DNA of 64,000 nt. Origin: Candidatus Heimdallarchaeota archaeon (GTDB lineage Archaea; Asgardarchaeota; Heimdallarchaeia; Hodarchaeales; Hodarchaeaceae). Where the stretch lies: positions 1,419,216-1,483,215 of the forward strand of contig CP070695.1 of NCBI GenBank assembly GCA_020353515.1. Direction: 5' to 3'. This document shows, in pieces, positions 53,098 to 62,276 of the stretch (its first letter is position 1; every line of letters starts with the position of its first letter). Below the pieces are notes generated by a model. The model was not told where the DNA came from, ran no database searches, and saw only the letters and a program-made list of their open reading frames with translations. A program made the position numbers and the translations under genes.

Positions 53098-54276
53098 TCA
53101 AGGTTTGAGTGAACTAATAATTGAACACAATTCAGTTTCAGTGGCATTTGTTTTCAGACTAGTTCCTGAATAGTGAGTATTACAACTTTTATACCCCATT
53201 TCCTTCAAGATTTTTGTAACTTGCGTTAGAGGGGGGACTGGGGCTCTTACTTTCTTAGCCAGTCTTGGAATATCGAATGACCAAGGAATATCCAGCAAGG
53301 TTTCTTCTATCATCAATGAAAAACATTTCTTCAATCTTTTTTCAGTTCCCATTTTTTCTAAATGCTCATCATCGAACATGGATGATAAATAGGCTGATTG
53401 TTGGATCTTTCCTAGGTATAACGGACCGACCACCATGCCATTGGAAGCACCACAAATAGAGCATGAGTTTTCTTTTTCACCTAGATTGTTAGTGAACCTA
53501 GTATTACATTTTTTACAAAGGTAGATGAAGCCAGTTCTATTTATGACACCATCTACCCCTCGATTACGAATAAAAAAACATCTCACGAAATGTCTGTGAT
53601 AAAAAGTAACAATAGGGAGAAGAGATTGTCCTAGAGTTAATCCAACATGTTGAATCCCCGTTATCAGAGCACGAGATGCGATCTCATGGATATTCCCTAT
53701 ACGGGTTTCTAGTTGGCTTACACCATATTTTGCATAAAGTGCCCGCGGATATAGTCCAACGAGGCTAGCTAGGTCTGTTGCGGTAAAAGCAAGAAGTCCG
53801 TGAAGCCTAATCAAGTGAATACTATTATGAACGAAAGGAATGGGTGTTCCAAAGGGATCTATATCTATGAAATCAAAAACAATGTCTTTAACATTAAGAG
53901 TTTGGAGAAAAAGATTGCATTCCATATTATAAAGCAGAATCTTTTTTGCAATTGCTTTTGGAAGCCTGTTAACATTTTTCTGTGCTATATCAACAGCATT
54001 AGAGTTAATATCATTACAATAAATGCTAGAGGTTGGTGCCTCCAACGCATAGCGAGCACTACGTATTCCTGATCCACATAAAGGTTCACAAACTCTCAAT
54101 TCGCTCTTTGAATTGATGTTTCCATACGCTCTTAATGCTAAAACTGAAAGATCGCGATTAATTTCTTGATGAAAATTGAAGAATACTTCATCTGACCGTC
54201 GTGGGATATGTTCCTCAATGCTTGATTCTGGAACAAGAAAAGTTCCCAGGCCTTCCTGGATCTCGATAAGTTTCAT
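53098..54276 (-). CDS. trm1: tRNA (guanine26-N2)-dimethyltransferase
   Basis: A 392-residue methyltransferase that dimethylates G26 of tRNA using S-adenosylmethionine. Family blocks: FFNFHQEINRDLSVLALRAY (near 31-50), the SAM site EPLCGSGIRSARYALE, catalytic DIDPFGTPIPFV, and ATDLASLVG. A zinc-like cysteine set (CKKC, CSIC) lies near 255-275, and a C-terminal domain follows. It leads into RrmJ and SRP19 genes on the same strand, reading from SRP19 to Trm1. Confidence 0.96.
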   Translation of the reverse strand: MKLIEIQEGLGTFLVPESSIEEHIPRRSDEVFFNFHQEINRDLSVLALRAYGNINSKSELRVCEPLCGSGIRSARYALEAPTSSIYCNDINSNAVDIAQKNVNRLPKAIAKKILLYNMECNLFLQTLNVKDIVFDFIDIDPFGTPIPFVHNSIHLIRLHGLLAFTATDLASLVGLYPRALYAKYGVSQLETRIGNIHEIASRALITGIQHVGLTLGQSLLPIVTFYHRHFVRCFFIRNRGVDGVINRTGFIYLCKKCNTRFTNNLGEKENSCSICGASNGMVVGPLYLGKIQQSAYLSSMFDDEHLEKMGTEKRLKKCFSLMIEETLLDIPWSFDIPRLAKKVRAPVPPLTQVTKILKEMGYKSCNTHYSGTSLKTNATETELCSIISSLKP

Positions 54277-54295
54277 AACTTACTCTACCAACGAT

Positions 54296-54949
54296 TTACT
54301 CGCTTTCAACGAGATGAAGACGGTTGTATCGCTTTGAACTCTTATTTTTGTTGCTAATTGCAATGATATATATTTCAGCACTTTTTTTGCGGGATGTTGG
54401 GGGTTTGTAAGCCTTCACTTCCTGATAAGATCCTTTGATCTTTTCTAAAAGCTCCTGATACTGTTCACCTTGAAAAACCTTGGTTACAAATATTTTCGCT
54501 AGAAAATAATTTGATATTCCTAAAGCGGTTTCCGCTAACCAAATTTGGCGTGCATGATCAGTTGTCCAGTGTCCTGAAACATCAGGTGAACAATCAGCAA
54601 GGATAATGATATCATTATCATCTGCTCCATGCTTTTCAAGACTCTGTTGAATTTGTAGAATTGTACTTGGCTTTGTGATGTCACCCTTAATTATATCAGT
54701 AATATTTGGAATTGGTTTAATTCGAGCAATATCCACTAAGAAAATCCGTGCTTTACCATGTGATCTGTCACGTGCTATCTGTGAGAAACCTCCAGGCGCT
54801 CCACATAAATCAATGACCGTTTGCTCACCTTGAAATATTTTGAATTTTTTATCAATCTGAAGAAGTTTATAGGCAGCTCTGCTTCTATAACCTTCCGATT
54901 TAGCTTTTTTAGTGTATATGTCACGCTTTTTCGGCAGAGCTAACACCAT
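54296..54949 (-). CDS. RrmJ/FtsJ-type ribose 2'-O-methyltransferase
   Basis: A 217-residue RNA methyltransferase. SAM-binding VIDLCGAPGGFSQIA and the K-D-K-E catalytic tetrad are visible: Lys in SRAAYKLLQ, Asp in LADCSPDVSG, Lys in VTKVFQG and Glu in SAEIYI. The target is either 23S rRNA (bacterial-type U2552) or tRNA (Trm7-type); the archaeal proteins are usually annotated as rRNA enzymes. It starts 45 bases after SRP19 and 19 bases before trm1. Confidence 0.92.
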   Translation of the reverse strand: MVLALPKKRDIYTKKAKSEGYRSRAAYKLLQIDKKFKIFQGEQTVIDLCGAPGGFSQIARDRSHGKARIFLVDIARIKPIPNITDIIKGDITKPSTILQIQQSLEKHGADDNDIIILADCSPDVSGHWTTDHARQIWLAETALGISNYFLAKIFVTKVFQGEQYQELLEKIKGSYQEVKAYKPPTSRKKSAEIYIIAISNKNKSSKRYNRLHLVESE

Positions 54950-54994
54950 TTTAATATCGTTGGAGAACTTAAGGAAGAGTAAGCGCCTGAATTC

Positions 54995-55429
54995 TTACTT
55001 TCTTCGTTTTGGACGAAATTTTCTTGGTTTTCCTTTTTTTTCTGTCTTTTTTGGAGGAATCTGTTTAAGAGTTCTCCTTTTTTTTGCTTCTTTTGCTAAT
55101 GCTTTCTTCTGTTTTTCTAACGCTGGCCGAATATGCAACTTTATTTCGTTACTAAGATCTTTCAAAGTTTGTAATTTAGGTTTTTTTTTCTCAATTAGAA
55201 TAAGGCCCTTCCTTTCCCACCATTGACGGGGATAGGCAGCATATTTCTGGACTTCGTAATCATACTCCAGTTTTTCTGCAGCTAAGCGGATTTCTGTAAC
55301 CGTAGGATTCTCTAATGCTAAATCTAATGATAATCGCCGCCCTTCCTTTCGTGTGAGGGTTTTATCAAGATATTCTGGAAAAATAAAATAATGGGTATTA
55401 TCTCGTCTCAATGAGGATTCAATCTCCAT
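54995..55429 (-). CDS. srp19: signal recognition particle 19 kDa protein
   Basis: A 144-residue protein that binds SRP RNA and helps SRP54 join. The family core is present: HYFIFPEYLD, RKEGRRLSLDLALENPT, IRLAAEKL and YAAYPRQWWERKGLILIE. The C-terminus is a long Lys/Arg-rich tail (KKTEKKGKPRKFRPKRRK), longer than in many archaea. First gene of the SRP19-RrmJ-Trm1 group. Confidence 0.93.
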   Translation of the reverse strand: MEIESSLRRDNTHYFIFPEYLDKTLTRKEGRRLSLDLALENPTVTEIRLAAEKLEYDYEVQKYAAYPRQWWERKGLILIEKKKPKLQTLKDLSNEIKLHIRPALEKQKKALAKEAKKRRTLKQIPPKKTEKKGKPRKFRPKRRK

Positions 55430-55797
55430 TATATGAAGGGAACTTTTGTTTTTAACGTCTCAGCCTGCAGCAAGAGGAAGATATATTTTTTATGGACATC
55501 CTTTTAAAAAATTTCTTGTAAAAAGGATACTTAAATTATAGAAATCCTTTAATAGATTCCCCTAAAAATTCATACTCAACATAAAATCAAGTAGAGATTA
55601 CATCTTAAGGAGTGAGAGTATATATACCAAGCTAAGGGGGATATTGACGATGAGAAGTCATCTTAATAAACAACTTCAATGTCTGTTAAGACCAATCACC
55701 ATTTTATTAGTTGACTGCTGAACGTGAGATAAATGTAGGTGATTAGATTATTGTACTTGGATTTTAAAGCTTCTATTAAAATACAAAGGCTATCAGG
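55430..55797. other. 368-base intergenic region with one TATA-like palindrome
   Basis: It holds GTATATATAC, a 10-base palindrome at 55618-55627, then a 23-codon frame from ATG 55650 to TGA 55721 at leaderless distance. No RNA gene recognised. The frame is too short to call as a protein. The remainder is A/T-rich leader for the diverging genes. Confidence 0.4.
55618..55627 (+). promoter_or_regulatory. TATA-like palindromic element
   Basis: GTATATATAC is its own reverse complement and shares nine bases with each arm of the palindrome at 22225-22246. If used as a TATA box for rightward transcription the start would fall near 55650, at the ATG of a 23-codon frame. Confidence 0.35.
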
Positions 55798-57378
55798 ATG
55801 AGTAATCTTAAGAATGCTAGATTTATATTTAATAATCCAAGAAGAGTCTCCATTCTCTTCATTCTTTTCTCTCTAATCTTCTTTTCTTCAATCTTTTTGT
55901 TTTATAGTTTACTTTCAGATGATGATTATATTAGAAACAACCAAAATATCTGGGGAGAACCTCGGATTACTTTTTTTTGGCAAGGATGTAACACAACATT
56001 TGTTATGTCTTGGGATGACGCACACTCATCCGATATCAACTTAGCTCCAATTGATGAAAAACTAGGTATTTCTCATACAATATTCTCACCGTCCTATAGA
56101 AGTTATCCAAACAGATCATTTTGGCGGTTTGCATTTTTACTTGATGAATTATTTCAAGGTTATGATGTACAATCACATTGCGGGAGACATGTTCCTCTCT
56201 CTGGAAAAAGTCCCGAAGAACAAGAATATTTGATACGATGGGGAAAAACAGGGATAGAGGAATTATTTTGTTATACTCCAATTGTATTTGCATATCCCTA
56301 TGGGGTCACTGGAGGCGTGGAATATGTCGAAAAATATTTCGATTTGGGACGAACCAATAAGGGAGGTGGAGTATTATGGCCACCTGATAATTGGTATGAA
56401 GCAGGAACAACTATTGCGCCTCACGGGATTCATGATGATAATATCCATAGACTAATAGATATTATGAAGAAGATTTATCGTACAACAGGTTATCAGGTGT
56501 TTAAAGGTTATGGACATACTAACACTCTTGGAAAAAATAACAGCGTAACGAATTTTATTAACTACCGAGAAATATTTAGCCAAATTGCTAATTGGCCTGA
56601 TGTGTGGTATACATCATGGGGAGAATTGGTTGCTTATGAGAAAGAGAAAAAGAATGTAACTCTGTCTGAAGTAACTTACAGTGAGGATAAAATAGAATTC
56701 TATGTATCTGTACCCTCTTTTAATACAAATATTTACAAAGTCCCACTAACAGTCGCAATATTAATCCCAAAATCGTGGAAGAATCCATTTCCTCAAATCA
56801 ATGGAAAATATACATCTAGGTTCTCTTTGAAGCATTATGCTGATTCAACAGAGTTATATTTAGATGTACTACCACTCAAAGATCCTCGAAAGGTTGTTAT
56901 TTGGAGAAATGTCTCTGAGATTGATTCAAATCCTCCTGAAATTTCAAATTTCGTGGTTGAAACAAAAGAGGTAACTCAAAATTGGGATTTAAATAATCCA
57001 GAAACTCTGAAATTCACATTCATGCGTTTTGATGTAACAGATGAATTATCAAACGTTTACAATGTTAATGCAAGTGTTCATCTTAAGAATGGAGATGAAA
57101 TTATCTTTTCCAACATGAAAAATCCCATATTTTGGAAAAATTCGACGTATGGGCGAGTTGTGTGGGATTCAACAATCTTTAACATAGATGTACATCAAGT
57201 CGAAGAAAGAGATATTGAGTACGTCATTATTACTGTCCAAGACGATTTTGGAAATACACGTCAATGTATGATTTTTCCCACTGGATCTCAAATAGAGAAT
57301 GTATTCTCTGGTGGCCAATATTTATTACGGATGCCAGACAAAAAGCGTTCATCAGTAAATCAGTTATCACCAGCGTAA
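55798..57378 (+). CDS. membrane-anchored polysaccharide deacetylase-like protein
   Basis: A 526-residue protein with an N-terminal signal anchor (about 16-40) and a NodB-like carbohydrate esterase domain (about 60-290). The metal/catalytic pattern is SWDDAH (Asp-Asp near 74-75), SHCGRHVP (His pair near 126-130) and AYPYGV near 165-170. The C-terminal 230 residues are beta-rich and unassigned. Probably removes acetyl groups from a surface glycan. The motif spacing is altered from bacterial enzymes, so activity needs proof. Confidence 0.7.
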   Translation: MSNLKNARFIFNNPRRVSILFILFSLIFFSSIFLFYSLLSDDDYIRNNQNIWGEPRITFFWQGCNTTFVMSWDDAHSSDINLAPIDEKLGISHTIFSPSYRSYPNRSFWRFAFLLDELFQGYDVQSHCGRHVPLSGKSPEEQEYLIRWGKTGIEELFCYTPIVFAYPYGVTGGVEYVEKYFDLGRTNKGGGVLWPPDNWYEAGTTIAPHGIHDDNIHRLIDIMKKIYRTTGYQVFKGYGHTNTLGKNNSVTNFINYREIFSQIANWPDVWYTSWGELVAYEKEKKNVTLSEVTYSEDKIEFYVSVPSFNTNIYKVPLTVAILIPKSWKNPFPQINGKYTSRFSLKHYADSTELYLDVLPLKDPRKVVIWRNVSEIDSNPPEISNFVVETKEVTQNWDLNNPETLKFTFMRFDVTDELSNVYNVNASVHLKNGDEIIFSNMKNPIFWKNSTYGRVVWDSTIFNIDVHQVEERDIEYVIITVQDDFGNTRQCMIFPTGSQIENVFSGGQYLLRMPDKKRSSVNQLSPA

Positions 57379-57728
57379 TCAAATGCAGTTTCACCTTCTA
57401 GAATTACAATAAACTAATGAATTATCAAAGGGTTTTTATTTTCATCTTCTCGCTAGAGTGTTGTTATTGACACCTCAGGCCATAGCTCTTTCATGAATTT
57501 ACGACAACGAGGGACTATTTTTCGGAACCTTGGTGAAAAGCCATAGTAATAAGAATAACTACATTAAAATTTTATCCGTGATAGAAAACGGACAGAACAC
57601 AACACCCAAAAAAAGAAGACGAAAAGGAATCCAAGAGAATACGTATTAATTTTCACGTACTATTCTAGATAATGCATAATGAATATATATGCAAGAATTT
57701 ATGAGCTTGGTTAAATGAAAGATAGAAA
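57379..57728. other. 350-base intergenic region
   Basis: No gene seen. It contains a purine-rich tract (about 57600-57645) and the likely promoter of the DUF134 gene at its right end. Confidence 0.4.
57683..57690 (+). promoter_or_regulatory. putative TATA box of DUF134 regulator gene
   Basis: The A/T stretch ATATATAT lies about 40-45 bases before the TTG start at 57729, so transcription would begin close to 57712. The gene has no Shine-Dalgarno, which fits a short or absent leader. Confidence 0.4.
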
Positions 57729-58181
57729 TTGGAGTGGAAAATAATACCTCGTCCTAGAAATCCAAGAACAATTCGATGCGACCCCGCACATCCTTATTTC
57801 AAACCACGCGGTATTCCGTTAAAGGATATTGCAGGTGTAGTAGATATAACTCTTGAAGAACTAGAGACAATTCGGTTATCTGATCTGGAAGGTCTTTCAC
57901 AAACAGAAGTTGGAGAAAAAATGAATATCTCACAATCTTCAGTGTCAAGACACCTAGAAGAAGCTCATCGAAAGATAGCTAAGGCCTTAGTGCTTGGCCT
58001 TGCGATTCGTATCGCTAATCCAGTGGATTTTTTCCATTGTGTTCAATGTGGACACACTTGGCAGATTCTTAAGGATATAACTGGTGTAAAGCAATGTGAA
58101 AACTGTGAATCTACTGACTTTCATACTCACATTCACTCCGATTCTGGTTATCATATACAATCTTTGATAAATAATAAATGA
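57729..58181 (+). CDS. DUF134/UPF0251 helix-turn-helix protein with zinc ribbon
   Basis: A 150-residue putative DNA-binding regulator. It opens with PRPRNPRTIRCDP, then FKPRGIPLKDI, and a sigma-70 region 4-like helix-turn-helix (LEGLSQTEVGEKMNISQSS, near 52-70). The C-terminal part has CVQC (near 97-100) and CENC (near 119-122), a zinc ribbon. Start is TTG at 57729. The family is widespread in archaea and bacteria with few studied members. Target unknown. Confidence 0.85.
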   Translation: MEWKIIPRPRNPRTIRCDPAHPYFKPRGIPLKDIAGVVDITLEELETIRLSDLEGLSQTEVGEKMNISQSSVSRHLEEAHRKIAKALVLGLAIRIANPVDFFHCVQCGHTWQILKDITGVKQCENCESTDFHTHIHSDSGYHIQSLINNK

Positions 58182-58313
58182 AGGTAAATAAAACAAAAGA
58201 ATAACCAGGTATTTGTTGCATTGATTCATCCTCATTTTTAAAAATTCAGCAATCATCACCGAAACGGAACTCCTGGTAGCATTAGAGTATTAAGATGAAA
58301 TATTACAGAAAAA

Positions 58314-59033
58314 TCAGAAGTTAATCAAGGTCTTCGAGGGGTTGGTTGGGTCGCTAATATCAATGATTGCTATATAACTTTGGTCTTGATAAGCTAAATA
58401 ACAATAATTTCCACTCACGTACACATCCCAAGCATTACTAGTTGCATTTCGGTGGATAGGGGTTCCAGGATTGATTGGATCACTGATGTTGATGATCGTT
58501 AGACCAGTCCAGTCAGCAATATAGGCATAATCGCCACTGATATGCACATCCATTGCACTTCCAAGTGTCTCCCTGGAGATGGGGACACCAATCCCTGCTA
58601 AACCTAGTTGAATACTTCCACTGCCCCAGCCACTCGCAGTGGTTGCGGAGGCATTGAGATAATTAGTGTTATCAAACTCTTCGATGAAAGAGAGTGAACC
58701 ATTATTACTACTATCAGAGCCTACTTGTGATTGTAGGTTGGGAAGAGGAAACTGCAATGGTTTCATACTCCTAGAAAAAAGATCACAATTCTTGTATGAA
58801 GAATTGTATTCTAATTGATGGTTGAGATCTACTCTTTCTACATTCTCACGACGCCTGGAGATCCCTGTAAGACCATTCTTAGAAGTTTCAACCCATTCTT
58901 GAGGCAGTTCTTTCATTACTTGCCCGAAAAGACAACTAAGGATCAATAGAAAGTATATCAACCACTTTCTTTGCCAGGGATTTCTCCCTAACCCTAGAAT
59001 CAATTGTAGTACCCTATCAATTTTGATTATCAA
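58314..59033 (-). CDS. LVIVD-repeat protein, apparently truncated
   Basis: A 239-residue frame with an N-terminal membrane helix (about 23-40), a Ser/Asn-rich linker and then two or three beta-propeller LVIVD repeats (for example DVHISGDYAYIADWTGL followed by IINISDPINPG, near 167-195, and YVSGNYCYLAY near 209). Intact members have many such repeats closing a propeller; here the frame stops after the last ISDPTNPS, so the C-terminal blades are missing. Probably a surface-protein gene cut short by a stop or a deletion. Confidence 0.6.
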   Translation of the reverse strand: MIIKIDRVLQLILGLGRNPWQRKWLIYFLLILSCLFGQVMKELPQEWVETSKNGLTGISRRRENVERVDLNHQLEYNSSYKNCDLFSRSMKPLQFPLPNLQSQVGSDSSNNGSLSFIEEFDNTNYLNASATTASGWGSGSIQLGLAGIGVPISRETLGSAMDVHISGDYAYIADWTGLTIINISDPINPGTPIHRNATSNAWDVYVSGNYCYLAYQDQSYIAIIDISDPTNPSKTLINF

Positions 59034-59144
59034 AGAATAATTTTAATCGAATTAGTTAAGGTTTCTCTTGGCACCAATATATAGGTATTTTTCGATTGAC
59101 GCAGAAAAAAGAGAAAAAAATGGGAGGAATGATAATTTGTTTGC

Positions 59145-59270
59145 TTACGGTCTGTTTTGATAATATCCATCATAAATGTAAGTAGCATTATCATCGACTG
59201 ATGTACCTATCCATCGTTGAGGAGTCATGTAAGGTTGAAGAGGAGGAGGATAATTTTCATTTAACTCCAT
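59145..59270 (-). pseudogene. short frame, probable C-terminal gene remnant
   Basis: A 41-codon frame on the minus strand from ATG 59270. The open frame continues upstream of this ATG to about 59335 without a better start. The peptide is Pro/Tyr-rich (NYPPPLQPYMTPQRWIG). It may be the tail of a lost surface-protein gene. No ribosome site. Confidence 0.3.
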
Positions 59271-59289
59271 GATAAAATTATATGTATAG

Positions 59290-59646
59290 TTATATAACTC
59301 CCACAAAGAGACTCTATCGTCAGATGATCTTTGTATTATTAGCTATTGGGGTAAGAGTACGAAAAAAATTCAAAGAATTGGTGAAATAACAAACGCCTTT
59401 GTACTTGGAAGATTTGAGGAAAATATTACTTCTAAAGACGAATTAGTTAATTTTATCATGTCTAAACTTAATCAGGGAGAAAGTGCTTTAAATGGAACAA
59501 AATTAGAATCAGTTGACAGATATGTTATCGATGGACATGTATCATCTTTAGAACCCCTTGAAGACCTTACTCCAACCACTTTTTACAAAGATTGGTTTAT
59601 CGAGATTATGAGAAGATATGAGAGCGATCTTAAATCTAACTTTTAG
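59290..59646 (+). pseudogene. 5'-truncated gene remnant of unknown family
   Basis: The frame is open from 59290 to the stop at 59646 (118 codons). The stretch before the first ATG (59458) looks coding (RIGEITNAFVLGRFEENITS), so translation from that ATG would begin inside a domain. No upstream start is available. It lies beside two other remnants ahead of aIF5B. Confidence 0.4.
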
Positions 59647-59844
59647 TTTCAATTATTATTAAGAATCAAATGGAATAACACTATTAATCCATCTACAATT
59701 CTAATGAGTGAGAACCTTTTTTCCATAATATAAAATCAATAAAATTTGATTTATTGAAAGTGGAGAAAGAGAAAAAAATTTCAAAAGACTCTAATTAGTC
59801 TTAGTATAGAGGTAGATCGAATTTTTAATGGAGACATTTCAATA

Positions 59845-61638
59845 ATGGCTAAGGAGCAGCAGGAAAAGCAGCCTATTCGGAGTCCAATTACAGTCATTTT
59901 AGGACATGTTGATTCCGGTAAAACCAGCTTATTAGATAAAGTTCGTGGGACAGCTGTTCAAGCTCGTGAATCTGGGGGAATCACTCAACATATTGGTGCA
60001 AGTTTTTTCCCTGTTGAGACTATTAACAGCTTATGTGGAGAACTAATTGGAAAAGGCAAGAAGATGCTTCAAATTCCAGGTATACTCATTATTGACACTC
60101 CTGGCCATTCTTCTTTCTACAATCTCAGGGTGAGGGGCAGTAGCGCTGCAAATTTTGCTATTTTAGTCATTGATGTTCGTAGAGGCATTCAACCCCAAAC
60201 TGTCGAATCCTTAAGGATTCTAGTCCAACAAAAAGTACCATTTCTAATAGCAGCAAATAAAATTGATCGTCTTCCAGGTTGGAAAAGCTTTCCTGACACT
60301 ACTTTATTGAAATCATTATCAAGACAATCTAGTGGAACATTAGAGGCTCTACAATCTGTTATCTACGATGTCATGTCTGAGCTAAGTCATTATAATCTTG
60401 AAACAGATCGTTTTGACCGAATCAAAAATTTTGCAAAGAAAATTGCCATTATTCCTACCTCTGCCATTACTGGTGAGGGTATCCCTGAAATGTTTCTCGT
60501 TTTAGCAAGTCTTACAGAACAATACTTGAAAAAACAGCTAGAGTTGCACTTAGATAAAGGAAAGGGTGTAGTTCTGGAAGTAAAAAAGGAAGTAGGAATG
60601 GGTACAACTCTGGATGTAATCCTCTTCGATGGTACGATTAAGCAAAATTCTCAGATTGTATTAGCTGGCACTAATGGGCCTATTACAACTAATGTTCGCG
60701 CGGTCTTATTGCCTAAGGAATTAGACGAGATTCGTGATCCTCGAAAAAGATTTGACAGTGTTGAGCAAGCAACAGCCGCAGTTGGCGTTAAATTAGTAGC
60801 TCCAAACATTGATGAAGCCATTGCAGGATCATCAATTTATGTAGTCGATAAAAACGATGTTAATGAAGCAATAGTAAAAATTGAAGAGGAATTAGCCAGT
60901 ATTCTCGTTGAAACTGACGATGCGGGTGTTATTGTCAAAGCAGACACTTTAGGTTCCTTAGAAGCCCTGGTAAATTTCTTACGAGACTCTAACATTCAAA
61001 TTCGTTTTGCAGCTGTAGGTGATGTAACAAAGAAAGACGTTTACCAGGCTTCATTATCCAGAGAGAAAAATGAATATTATGGCATTATTCTAGGGTTTCG
61101 AGTAAAAGCTCTTTCTGATGCTCAAGATGAGGCAAATAAATCACAGATTCCAATTATTCAGGATGATATTATTTACCGTTTAGCCGAAGAGTACGAGACA
61201 TATCAATATGAAGTTCAACAACGTCTTGAAGAAGAAGCATTGAAAGATATTGTCCGACCAAGTAAGATTAAGGTACTACCTTATGTATTTAGACAAAGTA
61301 AACCATGTATTATTGGAGTTGAAGTGTTAGCAGGAATCTTAACACCTCAACTTAATCTCATTGACCGTGAGAATAAAAAAATTGGTTTCTTATTGCAAAT
61401 TCAAGAAAGTGGAAAGAATATTTCTCAAGCAAAGGTAACTGATCAAGTAGCAGTCGCCATTCGAGGCCCAACAGCAGGAAGACAAATTAAGGAAGGAGAT
61501 GAATTGTGGATAGATGTCCCTGAACCTGATGCGAGGAAAATCATGGAAGAGAAAATCCTAAGTGGCACAGAAATGGATGCTCTAGCCGAACTGGTTGAAA
61601 TTAAACGGCGAACTGTGAATAAATACTGGGCATTGTGA
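59845..61638 (+). CDS. infB: translation initiation factor aIF5B
   Basis: A 597-residue GTPase that promotes joining of ribosomal subunits and places initiator tRNA. G1 GHVDSGKTS (near 20-28), GGITQHIGA switch, DTPGHSSF G3, NKIDR G4. Domains II-IV follow and end with a helical domain typical of aIF5B. The P-loop has Ser in place of His in GHVDHGKT, which is common in this family. It starts the translation block ending at the window edge. Confidence 0.96.
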   Translation: MAKEQQEKQPIRSPITVILGHVDSGKTSLLDKVRGTAVQARESGGITQHIGASFFPVETINSLCGELIGKGKKMLQIPGILIIDTPGHSSFYNLRVRGSSAANFAILVIDVRRGIQPQTVESLRILVQQKVPFLIAANKIDRLPGWKSFPDTTLLKSLSRQSSGTLEALQSVIYDVMSELSHYNLETDRFDRIKNFAKKIAIIPTSAITGEGIPEMFLVLASLTEQYLKKQLELHLDKGKGVVLEVKKEVGMGTTLDVILFDGTIKQNSQIVLAGTNGPITTNVRAVLLPKELDEIRDPRKRFDSVEQATAAVGVKLVAPNIDEAIAGSSIYVVDKNDVNEAIVKIEEELASILVETDDAGVIVKADTLGSLEALVNFLRDSNIQIRFAAVGDVTKKDVYQASLSREKNEYYGIILGFRVKALSDAQDEANKSQIPIIQDDIIYRLAEEYETYQYEVQQRLEEEALKDIVRPSKIKVLPYVFRQSKPCIIGVEVLAGILTPQLNLIDRENKKIGFLLQIQESGKNISQAKVTDQVAVAIRGPTAGRQIKEGDELWIDVPEPDARKIMEEKILSGTEMDALAELVEIKRRTVNKYWAL

Positions 61639-61876
61639 TATTATTCGAATCAGTAGATTAGTTTTTCCTAGGGCACCCTTTATCACAAATATACAGATTA
61701 TTACTATTCTTTTTGCGAGAAGAAAACTCCAGAAGATCCTCTGGAGAATCATAAGAACTATTAAGAATAGAAAGAGATTCGACACGATATGACACGTATC
61801 ACCTAAAGAACATCTGGGTACAGATCACCACGGTTTTTCTAATAGGTCGATAATTAAAAAGACTTGAGACCTTAAA

Positions 61877-62257
61877 ATGGTAAGATTTCAACTCAATTTA
61901 GCTGATGGTAAACAGAGCTACAAGAAAGAAATCGATGATGATGCCATGACTCGTCACCTCATCGGAAAAGGTGTTGGGGATGAGCTCGAGGGGAACTTCA
62001 TCGGTTTTGATGGCTATTTGTTCAAAATTACAGGTGGCTCTGATCACTCTGGATTTCCGATGGTACCTGGGGTCGAAGGAGCAATGCCAAAACGTATTCT
62101 CATTGGTCATAGAGGTGTAGGGTACAAACCAACCAGAAAAGGGAAAAGACGTCGAAAACGTGTTCGAGGGCGATTAATCAGTGAGGATATTTATCAGATA
62201 AATCTAAAAATACTTACACGAGAGAAAGACAGTAAAGCTATAGAAGAATTATTATGA
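61877..62257 (+). CDS. rps6e: ribosomal protein eS6
   Basis: A 126-residue small-subunit protein. Conserved blocks are RHLIGKGVGDELEG, GGSDHSGFPMVPGV and the basic RKGKRRRKRVRGRLIS stretch. It lacks the C-terminal phosphorylation tail of the eukaryotic protein, as is usual in archaea. It is 19 bases ahead of aIF2-gamma, a standard archaeal pairing. Confidence 0.96.
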   Translation: MVRFQLNLADGKQSYKKEIDDDAMTRHLIGKGVGDELEGNFIGFDGYLFKITGGSDHSGFPMVPGVEGAMPKRILIGHRGVGYKPTRKGKRRRKRVRGRLISEDIYQINLKILTREKDSKAIEELL

Positions 62258-62276
62258 ATCAGTTCCGAGGATTCCT

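Noticed and set aside
55650..55721. 23-codon peptide frame
   Set aside because: Too short to support without conservation; noted only with the TATA-like element before it.
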